DNA of 23,776 nucleotides from a virus: positions 1-23,776 of IMG/VR virus record IMGVR_UViG_3300033064_001526, one strand, 5' to 3'. The position numbers and the translations under genes are program-made. Under the pieces are notes generated by a model that had not been told where the DNA came from, searched no databases, and worked only from the letters and a program-made list of their open reading frames with translations. Positions 1 to 6,438 of this stretch are shown in pieces (the stretch's first letter is position 1; each line of letters starts with the position of its first letter).

Positions 1-119
1 ACACCAGTATTCAGCGCAATGGTTCCGCGCTGAATCGATTCGATCAAACTCGACGCCCCCCACAGGGACACCATCCCGCCCATGCCTTGCGGCCCGAGAA
101 GATTCCGTTGGCGTCTCAT
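1..119 (-). CDS. Partial hypothetical phage protein, N-terminal 39 residues only
   Basis: This gene starts with ATG at 119 and runs off the left edge of the window, so only its N-terminus is visible. The start begins MRRQRNLLGPQGMGG and continues with a mildly hydrophobic stretch. Its ATG overlaps the TAA of the tiny upstream ORF (TAATG at 121-117), which suggests translational coupling at the end of the virion operon. Too little is visible to assign a function. Its position after small virion-type genes makes a structural or tail-associated protein plausible, but that is inference from context only. Confidence 0.5.
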   Translation of the reverse strand, partial: MRRQRNLLGPQGMGGMVSLWGASSLIESIQRGTIALNTG

Positions 120-172
120 TAGGCCACCGCCTTAGTTACGTCAGCAACTGGAAACATGTGATGTAGCGTCAT
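119..172 (-). CDS. Very short coupled ORF (17 aa)
   Basis: A 17-codon frame (MTLHHMFPVADVTKAVA) is linked at both ends. Its ATG overlaps the TGA of the upstream gene (ATGA at 172-169), and its TAA overlaps the ATG of the downstream gene (TAATG at 121-117). I see no recognisable domain. It may be a real micro-protein. It may equally be a spacer frame that lets terminating ribosomes reach the next start. The double overlap is directly visible; that it is translated is inference. Confidence 0.35.
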   Translation of the reverse strand: MTLHHMFPVADVTKAVA

Positions 173-516
173 GAAATTCTGTTGCAGTATCCATTTATTA
201 AAATTACGTTGGCCGTGGCCGCAAACGCCTTGACCACCAACGAATTGGTCAGCACCAAGCCCGGCACCACCATCAGGTAACCGCTCTCGGCAGGGATGGT
301 GACTTCAATAAGACCATCGGGCGCGGTCGCTTCACCCCACTCGACGGTCAGCTTCCGAGCCGTGGTGTCGGAGTTGACAGCCCACAGCCATATCTCATCC
401 AGTGCCGTCGCTGATGCAGTATGGATCGTGGTGCCAGCCGTGGCAGTCGCCACTACCTTGATCTGCTTGCCGTTAGTCGAACCACTGAGAACAACTTTGG
501 TAAAGGTGGTAGCCAT
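169..516 (-). CDS. Small virion-type protein (115 aa), function unknown
   Basis: The product is a 115-residue protein rich in Thr, Ala and Val, with alternating small and hydrophobic residues that suggest a beta-sandwich. It has no signal peptide or membrane segment. The Thr/Ala-rich start (MATTFTKVVLSGSTNG) and the low-charge composition are typical of small phage decoration or fibre-associated proteins. I recognise no specific family. It lies downstream of the capsid genes in the same direction, 11 bp after the preceding gene, and its stop overlaps the start of a 17-codon ORF. The ATG is preceded only by a weak GAG-type ribosome site, so expression may depend on coupling. A structural role is inferred from composition and position. 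Confidence 0.65.
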   Translation of the reverse strand: MATTFTKVVLSGSTNGKQIKVVATATAGTTIHTASATALDEIWLWAVNSDTTARKLTVEWGEATAPDGLIEVTIPAESGYLMVVPGLVLTNSLVVKAFAATANVILINGYCNRIS

Positions 517-527
517 AATGTGTGACT

Positions 528-824
528 CTAACTGAACACTTGCGTGGCGAGGATATTGTTTTGGTCATCGACCGCCGTGCCGCCAGCGGCCCAGATGGGC
601 GCAGTGCCAGAGCCTTGCGTCGTCAGCACTAAGCCAGATGTGCCAGCCGCCAGCCGCGCCAGTTGCGTGGCCGATGACGCATAGAACACATCATTCGCCG
701 CTTGCGAGGCAATCGCAATCGCGCCAGCATTAATCGCGATTTCGTTATCTACAATGTCGGCATTCCAAATTGCTGCCGTCACCAGATCGTTTGTCGTGCG
801 TGTGGTCGGTGCGGTATACGCCAT
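528..824 (-). CDS. Small virion-type protein (98 aa), fibre/appendage-like N-terminus
   Basis: This is a 98-residue protein. Its start, MAYTAPTTRTTNDLVTAAIWNADIVDN, resembles the opening of many phage fibre or head-appendage proteins, which read roughly as MAYxxPxTWxxGxxVTAxxLN followed by a DN pair. The rest is Ala-, Gly- and Ser-rich with a repetitive low-complexity feel and ends at residue 98, far shorter than a tail fibre. It could therefore be a stand-alone attachment or head-fibre module. AAGGG precedes the ATG. It sits 9 bp after the upstream gene and 11 bp before the next, within the virion operon. The family likeness is from memory, and the role is inference. Confidence 0.65.
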   Translation of the reverse strand: MAYTAPTTRTTNDLVTAAIWNADIVDNEIAINAGAIAIASQAANDVFYASSATQLARLAAGTSGLVLTTQGSGTAPIWAAGGTAVDDQNNILATQVFS

Positions 825-833
825 ATTAACCCT

Positions 834-1181
834 TTACAACCCTAGTATAGTTGTTACGCCCAGTTCTGATGAACCCGAAACGCCAAGCAACCAATACGCG
901 GATACCAAAAGAAAGGTTTCAACAGAGTATTCGAAGGCATCACCAAGTCCTGATGTGTTTAGCAAATCAAATACGGTGTTGGGGTCGATCACCGTGATTC
1001 GGTCCGCCGCTACGTCATTGACATTGACAGGCAATGCATCAGGAGTAAGCGTTTCAATCGACACGGTTTCGACCATGCCCCCGCTTGGCGTGTTTACTAG
1101 CGAAAACGGAAGCCGGTAAAGTGACCCGTTGGGCAGTTTAGCGAAAAAAATTTCACGGTCGAGTATCGGGCTGCGAGGCAT
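834..1181 (-). CDS. Hypothetical phage protein (115 aa)
   Basis: The product is a 115-residue protein with no motif I recognise. It is acidic in the middle and hydrophobic at the C-terminus: residues about 90-115 contain a Leu/Val/Gly-rich run that could be a short membrane-associated segment or simply beta-structure. A good AGGAG ribosome site precedes the ATG at 1181, 9 bp after the glycosyltransferase-methyltransferase stop. The next gene follows 9 bp downstream. Its place among small virion-type genes suggests a structural or accessory virion role, but the sequence itself does not show this. Confidence 0.6.
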   Translation of the reverse strand: MPRSPILDREIFFAKLPNGSLYRLPFSLVNTPSGGMVETVSIETLTPDALPVNVNDVAADRITVIDPNTVFDLLNTSGLGDAFEYSVETFLLVSAYWLLGVSGSSELGVTTILGL

Positions 1182-1190
1182 AACTAGCTC

Positions 1191-2561
1191 CTAATTCGCC
1201 ATCTTCATGAAAGCGATTGGACTGTACGGGGTTAAACCGATATCCACACAGTGTTTGACAAATTCCTTGGTGTTCATCGGGTAATGTTCAGGGTGTATCT
1301 GATCGTCTAAGATGCCGTTGTTAGAAAACAACAGTCCTCCTGGTTCAAGTCGATCTACCAACTCTTGCAAGGTGCGCTTCCAGTCCGCAATGTGTTCTAG
1401 GCAATCCATCGCAACAATGGCTCCAAATCGAGCACTGCCGAGAGCCGGGACGTCGCCGGTCGAGGAGTTGAAGACAATGGGCAAGCCGTGCTTTTTCGCT
1501 CTCCACTGGAGAAACTCAAAAGTCCCAGTGCCCCCGATATCGCAAGCGGTCACGCGATGGCCGCGTTGTGACAAGGAAAAAGCCGGGATGCCGATACCGC
1601 AACCGAAGTCCAAAATGTTAGCCTTGATCGAATCTCCAATAGCTCCTAAAATGTATTGGGTCATTTGCTTCTTGTGTTCGTTCAAGGTATTGTACCAAAT
1701 CTGTCGAGCAACGCGTTCTTTAGGGAACGTGCGATACCACTCGGCGTCCGACATACCACTGGACTTGCGCCCGTTCATGAATGCTTGGGCGTACGTGGTC
1801 ATTTCTTCAACGTCACGGTACCCGGTCCATTCACACGCGTCGGAAATTAACAGGTTGTACACGTCGTTGTAAACCAAATGCCGCTTAGTCTCTCCGGGGA
1901 TGGAAGACTCTAATGAGTACTGGTTTTTGTTGCGTGACGTGATAACCACCCGTTCGTCGCGAACGTGCCCCAACTCAATGCTAGAGTCAAGCCACACCGT
2001 GAACCCGCAGCTGGCAGCAGATCGGCACAGCTGCACGTCAGTACCATACTCGTGTTCTGCGGAAAAATAAGGCATTGGAATGCGGTCAAACACGCTCATG
2101 CGAACGAGCAAGCACCCACCACCGGCTACATCAACTTCCTGTAGTCCCCCAACAACCTCGTCGTCGCGCAGGAACCGGTAACCGCGTTCTCCCGCCTTCA
2201 TCATAGCAACCGGCATACAGCCCCCGGTCCTCTGATAGTACAGAGCGCCCACAATGTCCTTGTCGTGAGCAATCAACTTGTCGATGAACCCGTAATCGTC
2301 CGTGGGGCCAAGAGTGGCAAATGGGTTAACGATCATGTCGTCATCGAGCATCAGTAGCCAATCGACGTTTAACTTCTGTGCTTCTTCAACAATCGCATTA
2401 CGAGCGCGGAACTGTTCGGACTTGGTGCGGATGCCAATGAAAAAGTCGTAGTCTTGGTGGCGGCGTCCACAATGGAACGCAAACCGCATCCAGTCTTCCA
2501 GGACCTCGGGAGCAACCGTCCCGTAGCAAGGGACGCCAATGAAAATGCTAGGACGCTTCAC
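1191..2561 (-). CDS. Glycosyltransferase fused to SAM-dependent methyltransferase
   Basis: Two enzyme domains share one chain of about 456 residues. The N-terminal half looks like a GT-A fold glycosyltransferase: it opens with a hydrophobic strand leading into VPCYG, and LMLDDDM near residues 71-76 is the metal/nucleotide-sugar DxD site. The C-terminal half carries the class I methyltransferase motif ILDFGCGIG near residues 316-324, an acidic strand end (TACDI) near 341, and a later DCLEH segment. The frame is open upstream to an ATG at 2738. However, GTG at 2561 overlaps the TGA of the zinc-ribbon gene (GTGA) and falls exactly at the start of the domain, so I prefer it; no strong ribosome site is visible. 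A role in decorating virion or host glycans is inference from its place between the capsid and small virion genes. Confidence 0.8.
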   Translation of the reverse strand: MKRPSIFIGVPCYGTVAPEVLEDWMRFAFHCGRRHQDYDFFIGIRTKSEQFRARNAIVEEAQKLNVDWLLMLDDDMIVNPFATLGPTDDYGFIDKLIAHDKDIVGALYYQRTGGCMPVAMMKAGERGYRFLRDDEVVGGLQEVDVAGGGCLLVRMSVFDRIPMPYFSAEHEYGTDVQLCRSAASCGFTVWLDSSIELGHVRDERVVITSRNKNQYSLESSIPGETKRHLVYNDVYNLLISDACEWTGYRDVEEMTTYAQAFMNGRKSSGMSDAEWYRTFPKERVARQIWYNTLNEHKKQMTQYILGAIGDSIKANILDFGCGIGIPAFSLSQRGHRVTACDIGGTGTFEFLQWRAKKHGLPIVFNSSTGDVPALGSARFGAIVAMDCLEHIADWKRTLQELVDRLEPGGLLFSNNGILDDQIHPEHYPMNTKEFVKHCVDIGLTPYSPIAFMKMAN

Positions 2562-2821
2562 CACCGCGCCCCAAACTCTGCCAAAAACTTGTCCCGATGC
2601 GGAAAGTCCAGAATTCCGGCCCGGATTTTGAGCCATTCCCACAAGCTTAGGCCGCGCACTTCTACAACCTTCCGATTGCCGCACTTGGGGCAGCTGCCGC
2701 CTGTGACGAGAGAAGTATGCGTGACCAAATTTTTGCAATCGTTACAACGCAAAATCTTGTCACAGCCCTCTCCGAGCGATTCATAATAATTCCTAGTAGG
2801 CTTCTCTTCAGTAGACGTCAT
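2558..2821 (-). CDS. Small zinc-ribbon protein (87 aa)
   Basis: The product is an 87-residue protein with two CxxC knuckles, CNDC near residues 26-29 and CPKC near 44-47, spaced like a zinc ribbon. A Trp- and Leu-rich C-terminal helix follows (LSLWEWLKIRAGILDF). GGAG precedes the ATG at 2821 with about 9 bp spacing. The stop overlaps the GTG of the glycosyltransferase gene, so the two are probably coupled. Small zinc-ribbon proteins between head genes are common in phages, but the family and partner are unknown to me. DNA binding or a structural metal site are both possible. Confidence 0.7.
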   Translation of the reverse strand: MTSTEEKPTRNYYESLGEGCDKILRCNDCKNLVTHTSLVTGGSCPKCGNRKVVEVRGLSLWEWLKIRAGILDFPHRDKFLAEFGARW

Positions 2822-2841
2822 GTGCGCAACTCCATGAAATT

Positions 2842-2865
2842 GGTGGGGGACCTAAGCCCCCCACC
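2842..2865 (-). terminator. G/C-run hairpin after the decoration-like gene
   Basis: GGTGGGGG (2842-2849) and CCCCCACC (2858-2865) form a perfect 8-bp stem around an 8-nt loop. It lies just after the decoration-like gene and before the zinc-ribbon gene. On the minus strand the stem is followed by AATTTC, a weak U-tract. It probably acts as an attenuator or partial terminator that lowers expression of the downstream genes. It has the same build as hairpins after four plus-strand genes. Confidence 0.55.
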
Positions 2866-2873
2866 GGGTAAAA

Positions 2874-3332
2874 CTACATAGCTTTGACAAACGCGGCACG
2901 AGCAGCGGTCGTAAATCCAGCGGTTGCCCCGATCGCAAAGCCCATCGGGAAGACTATCACAGCAGTCGACGCCGTTGACATCGATTCGAGGCAAAACACC
3001 GAGCCTGCAACGTTGATCGCGAGAGGACGGCCAGCAGCGACTGCCGGAGTGCCGCCCGTAACAGTGCGAACTCGCACCGACGAGTGGTATCCGTACACCT
3101 GCAAGAGGCCGTAGGCACCAGCAGCGATGCTGGCATCTGCGACAACACCAGCAGCAGCCGTACCTGCGTTGGTAGCCCGGGCCGAAGGACGCGTCACGCT
3201 AACGCCGTCAGCGTCCGTGGCGAAATCCCAAATGACACCCTGACCGACCGTGATAGCAGCCGACGAGAACGAGTTGTAGACGACGACGAACACTTTCTCG
3301 GGGTTGTTGCGATTGATGCGCTGGAAAAGCAT
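2874..3332 (-). CDS. Putative head decoration/stabilisation protein (152 aa)
   Basis: This is a 152-residue, Ala/Gly/Val/Thr-rich protein with many short beta-prone stretches and no charged helices. It lies immediately after the major capsid gene, the usual place for a decoration (head-stabilising) protein. It has a strong AAGGAG ribosome site before the ATG at 3332 and is followed by a G/C-run hairpin, both consistent with a protein made in high amounts as part of the capsid unit. I do not recognise a named family, and the call rests on position and composition. Another minor head protein is the main alternative. Confidence 0.6.
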   Translation of the reverse strand: MLFQRINRNNPEKVFVVVYNSFSSAAITVGQGVIWDFATDADGVSVTRPSARATNAGTAAAGVVADASIAAGAYGLLQVYGYHSSVRVRTVTGGTPAVAAGRPLAINVAGSVFCLESMSTASTAVIVFPMGFAIGATAGFTTAARAAFVKAM

Positions 3333-3435
3333 GATCTGACTCCTTATTCACTGACACGCAACTTGCTGCGTCGTTTTTTATTGGACGACCCCTGTCAAAC
3401 CTAAGTCATTTCCGGTTGCGCGCGGAGTGACTCAA

Positions 3436-3453
3436 ACTTAACCCCTCGGGGTC
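3436..3453. repeat. Short palindrome between capsid and decoration-like genes
   Basis: The 147-bp gap between the capsid stop and the next start contains the palindrome ACCCCTCGGGGT near 3440-3451. Read on the plus strand it is followed by a T-run (about 3461-3466); on the minus strand it is followed by TAAGTTT. It may be a bidirectional transcriptional pause or an mRNA 3'-end stabiliser for the capsid message. The stem is short, so this is tentative. Confidence 0.3.
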
Positions 3454-3479
3454 GCCCAATTTTTTAGGACTAACCTATC

Positions 3480-4535
3480 TTACGAAGAGATCGTGGTATC
3501 GATGCCGCCCATGACGCCGTGCTTACGACGGTTAGACGTACCAATGCCGCCGAGCCACAGGATGTGCGAAACCTTCGCGTCCTGGTTCTCGGGTTTCTGG
3601 AATGGAGTCGGCGCGAAATTGGTATCGCGGTCAACCTGAATGTTCATGAACTTCATGTTGAACATATACCACGTGCCGGAACTGGTCGACTGGGTTTCTG
3701 AACCAGCCTGTACGTCAGGCACTCGTTCGTCGTGAGTTACCGGCTTGCCGTAGAAGGCGATGTTGTCGAACGGAATGTCCGCCTTTTGGTACGAAGGGTT
3801 GCGGTGACTTGCCGCCAACGCTTGTTCGTAGAGGGTGTACACGTTCTCATCCACGACGTGCATGTCGGGAGAACCGCCAGGACCACGGCTAGCCTGCAAG
3901 CGCAGAACGCGAATTTCTTTCAGGAAACCGGCGAAGGTCGTAGAGACGCTGTTGGACGTACGATTGCGCCACCACGAATGAGTCAGCTGGTTGATGTTGC
4001 CAACAGAAACCGAAGCAGTTGGGTCATAGGCCACCAGCTTAGGCAACGGGTCGAGGAAAGTTGAACCGTTAACCGACGAAGAGTAAGCCGTCGTAATGCT
4101 GGAGCCACCGGCACCGCACGTCAAACGGTAATTGAAGAACTCCTGAATGCCCATTTCAGCCTGCTTGGTTTTGCTTTCCAGCAGGGACAAAATGCGCGCT
4201 TCGCCACGGTTCTTTTTCTCTTCGAGGCTGGAAATCGCGATCGGCACCGACGCCTGACGCCATTCCCAGAATGCCGAAGTGATGCCGTCCATCGGGGTGA
4301 CGTCGAGCACGTCGTAGCCGCTGTACGAATCGGCTTGACCGAGTTCGTACATCAGCGGGACCTGCATACGGTCACCGATTTCCGAAACGAGCTTGTAGCC
4401 GCCCTCGACCTTGTTACGAAGGTAGTAGATGACAGCGTTGGTTTTGCTAATGTTGTCCTCGAGCGTACGCCGGTAATTAAACAGCGTAGTCGAAAGCAAC
4501 GAATCATATTGCAGAGAGAGTGAACTCGGAGGCAT
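3480..4535 (-). CDS. Major capsid protein (HK97-fold type)
   Basis: The product is a 351-residue protein that forms the icosahedral head shell. The N-terminal region (LLSTTLFNYRRTLEDNISKTNA) followed by YLRNKVEGGYKLVSE, MYELGQADSYSGYDVLDV and SIxSLEEKKNRGEARILSLLESK matches the pattern I know from a common metagenomic phage capsid family annotated as 'phage major capsid protein'. In that family a GGxxxxxPLxY segment is followed by SYSGYDxLD and a tryptophan-containing strand. The length is in the normal range. It follows the scaffold gene by 28 bp and has an AAGGGG ribosome site at proper spacing before the ATG at 4535. The HK97-like fold is established for tailed phages generally; assignment of this protein rests on pattern recognition and gene order. 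Confidence 0.85.
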   Translation of the reverse strand: MPPSSLSLQYDSLLSTTLFNYRRTLEDNISKTNAVIYYLRNKVEGGYKLVSEIGDRMQVPLMYELGQADSYSGYDVLDVTPMDGITSAFWEWRQASVPIAISSLEEKKNRGEARILSLLESKTKQAEMGIQEFFNYRLTCGAGGSSITTAYSSSVNGSTFLDPLPKLVAYDPTASVSVGNINQLTHSWWRNRTSNSVSTTFAGFLKEIRVLRLQASRGPGGSPDMHVVDENVYTLYEQALAASHRNPSYQKADIPFDNIAFYGKPVTHDERVPDVQAGSETQSTSSGTWYMFNMKFMNIQVDRDTNFAPTPFQKPENQDAKVSHILWLGGIGTSNRRKHGVMGGIDTTISS

Positions 4536-4563
4536 TGCGTGTTCCCCTTAACGTCGTTACAGC

Positions 4564-5511
4564 CTAGTCGAAGCGTTCGCCGCGACGGGCTGCGGCAGCG
4601 GACTCCCCAAACGAGGGAAGCTTCCCGGTTGCCGGTGATTTGGATACGGCCTTATCTGAAACGGTACGAGTGTTACCACCGCTCTTACGAGCAGAAGCTA
4701 CCATCCGCTTGGCAGCCTTTTTGGTGGCGTCTCCCTCCTTGCCCGAGCTGGTGGCAAGAATGTAGATATTGTCGAGGTACTCACGTTCACTCATGCCGGA
4801 ACCAACCGGCATTTTCTTCGTGAGAGCAACCATCGCGGACTCATGGTCTTTCCAGTCCGGGTGATCCTTAGCGAACGACCTGAGAATAATTTCGGATTCC
4901 CGGGCGGAAGATTCAGTGATCAGCGTGTTTTGCCCCTCCTGAAGGGGCTTAATGGCTTCGCCAACGATTAGCGACGCCGCGCTGTGAATAGCTTCCCCGA
5001 GACGATCGGCGAGGTCCTCGTATTCTGGACCGAGCGCCTTCCGTACTCCCTCTTTGATCTGATCGCTAACTGCCTCGACAGCGGCTTCCGCTTTGACCTC
5101 AGATTTCGGCTTCACAATTTCGATGCCGAGTTGCTGTGCCAGTTCAGATGCCGCCGCACGTGGATTGGCTTCGTACGCTTTGACGAATTCGGCATAGGGT
5201 GCCAGTCGTTTCCGTTCGCCGGATAACTCCTGGAACTTCTTTGTAGCCGCCCTGTTCAGCTCCTTGCGGAGAGCCGTAGGGTCATCTTTCAGTTCGTCAA
5301 ACTTTGCCTGCCCGATGAGATCGACCTCCTTGCTATCGTCTTCATCGCCAGGATCTGCGTCGTCGCTTTCCTCGTCGCCTTCCGTATCGATTTCTTCGCT
5401 TGCTTCCTCGTCACCTTCGACGCCGGAATCAACGGCTTCTGCTTGGTCCGAAGTATCGGACTGCTCATCAAATTCGTCGGTCTGTTGGTCGTCAGTTTCT
5501 TCGTCAGCCAT
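4564..5511 (-). CDS. Capsid scaffolding protein
   Basis: The product is a 315-residue, strongly charged protein. Residues 1-65 are dominated by Asp and Glu. A long helical, coiled-coil-prone region follows (about 70-200, rich in Glu, Lys, Ala and Leu), then a basic, low-complexity C-terminus ending near RRGERFD. An acidic head, helical middle and basic tail that contacts the capsid protein is the classic scaffold layout, and the gene lies directly upstream of the major capsid gene as expected. AGGAG precedes the ATG at 5511. I see no protease catalytic motif, so a separate or absent maturation protease is likely. Function is inferred from composition and synteny, not from a sequence family. 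Confidence 0.8.
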   Translation of the reverse strand: MADEETDDQQTDEFDEQSDTSDQAEAVDSGVEGDEEASEEIDTEGDEESDDADPGDEDDSKEVDLIGQAKFDELKDDPTALRKELNRAATKKFQELSGERKRLAPYAEFVKAYEANPRAAASELAQQLGIEIVKPKSEVKAEAAVEAVSDQIKEGVRKALGPEYEDLADRLGEAIHSAASLIVGEAIKPLQEGQNTLITESSARESEIILRSFAKDHPDWKDHESAMVALTKKMPVGSGMSEREYLDNIYILATSSGKEGDATKKAAKRMVASARKSGGNTRTVSDKAVSKSPATGKLPSFGESAAAARRGERFD

Positions 5512-5545
5512 GTTCGCAACTCCTACTTAACCGTAGTGGGTTTAC

Positions 5546-5917
5546 TCAGTATTTACTGCTCGATTTACGTTTTCGAATGTTAGCTGCAAGAACTTCTCGC
5601 ATGCCCCCGCTCTTTTTATTAGCGGCGTTACGTGCACTGATAGCTCTAGCCTTGGCTTTGGCGTCGGCTTTACTTGATGCACCCCACGCCCTCAAAGACA
5701 ATGCCAAACGAGTCGGCTTCCCGTTCTTAACCATCGGCCCGGGCGCATTGCCCATTCTCGCAAGGAACGACGCGCGGCGGGGATTGTCGCCAGCCTTAAC
5801 AGGAGCTTTAAGCGTACCACCAGTCTCAGCCTTATAGGAAGCTCGTCCTTTAGCGTTTAACCCGCCTTCAGGATTCTTGCCTTCTTTACGAGTCCATGCA
5901 GCAGTAGTGGTACGCAT
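5546..5917 (-). CDS. Conserved basic phage protein, DUF6321-like (123 aa)
   Basis: The product is a 123-residue basic protein. The segment EGKNPEGGLNAKGRASY near residues 12-28, then the LKAPV stretch, RRASFLARM and NGKPTRLALSLRAWG near 85, match a conserved phage protein pattern that I recall as DUF6321. Its biochemical role is not known to me. The C-terminus is Lys/Arg-rich and may bind nucleic acid. The ATG at 5917 overlaps the TAA of the preceding gene (TAATG), so translation is probably coupled. It sits between portal and scaffold genes, where minor head or packaging-associated proteins often lie. The family name is from memory and should be treated as likely rather than certain. Confidence 0.7.
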   Translation of the reverse strand: MRTTTAAWTRKEGKNPEGGLNAKGRASYKAETGGTLKAPVKAGDNPRRASFLARMGNAPGPMVKNGKPTRLALSLRAWGASSKADAKAKARAISARNAANKKSGGMREVLAANIRKRKSSSKY

Positions 5918-6126
5918 TAGGACCTTTTCCGGCCAAGGACGTTAAGAAGACGATCCATGCCAACCTGCGTTTTTTTGAATTTTTTCATGGCCATACTAGC
6001 ACGACCCCTATCTGCAACCACTTCAGCGGCACGAGTCAAAGTGCGAACATCTTCTTCGCTCTGGTAATCGTTCTGCATCGAGGCGGAACCCACTGGTGTT
6101 TCCTGCGAGTTTTTCTTATGCGCCAT
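5917..6126 (-). CDS. Small basic hypothetical protein (69 aa)
   Basis: This 69-residue protein has a polar N-terminus and a lysine/arginine-rich C-terminal half that is likely helical (residues about 26-60). It has no known motif. GGAG lies just upstream of the ATG at 6126. A TTGACG/TAAAAT pair at 6138-6167 could be a promoter, but its expected transcription start would fall past the ribosome site, so I give that little weight. The stop overlaps the next start (TAATG). It is a plausible minor head or nucleic-acid-contacting protein by context only. Confidence 0.6.
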   Translation of the reverse strand: MAHKKNSQETPVGSASMQNDYQSEEDVRTLTRAAEVVADRGRASMAMKKFKKTQVGMDRLLNVLGRKRS

Positions 6127-6168
6127 GTTAACTCCAAATTTTACAGTATGGTTTAGGTACTCGTCAAG

Positions 6169-6438
6169 CTACTGACGCCGAGACTGTTCGTTCAACTTGT
6201 CCCGACGAGCTGAAGTATCTCCCGGACTGGGGTGATCCCTGAAGTCAAGAACATTCTCGCGCATACCCTTGCGTACGTCTCCCCAACCGGTAACATACTG
6301 GCCGAGACCATTATCGAAATACGGTTCGAACCCTTTGCCTGGGGCGACACGGACATGATGGTCGCGACACCACGGAGAGTCCCCTACCCCGTATGCGATA
6401 CCGCACTTGTCGCACGTAGTTTTTGACTCATTAGTCAC
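6169..6438 (-). CDS. Small Cys/His-containing phage protein (89 aa)
   Basis: The product is an 89-residue protein with an N-terminal CxxC (CDKC near residues 9-12) and a second CxxH (CRDHH near 24-28), a probable four-ligand zinc site. A conserved-looking GFEPYFDNGLGQYVTGWGD segment and a charged C-terminus follow. I recall similar proteins next to phage portal genes but know of no assigned function. The start is GTG at 6438, which overlaps the portal stop (GTGA). GGAGAGG lies upstream inside the portal gene, so it is coupled to the portal. A structural or packaging accessory role is inferred from location. Confidence 0.65.
   Translation of the reverse strand: MTNESKTTCDKCGIAYGVGDSPWCRDHHVRVAPGKGFEPYFDNGLGQYVTGWGDVRKGMRENVLDFRDHPSPGDTSARRDKLNEQSRRQ

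Noticed and set aside
3333-3479. TTGACA on the minus strand after the capsid gene as a promoter for the decoration-like gene
   Set aside because: No acceptable -10 hexamer lies 16-18 bp downstream.
6138-6167. TTGACG/TAAAAT promoter-like pair on the minus strand
   Set aside because: The predicted transcript start would fall at or after the ribosome site of the gene at 6126, so it could not serve that gene well.
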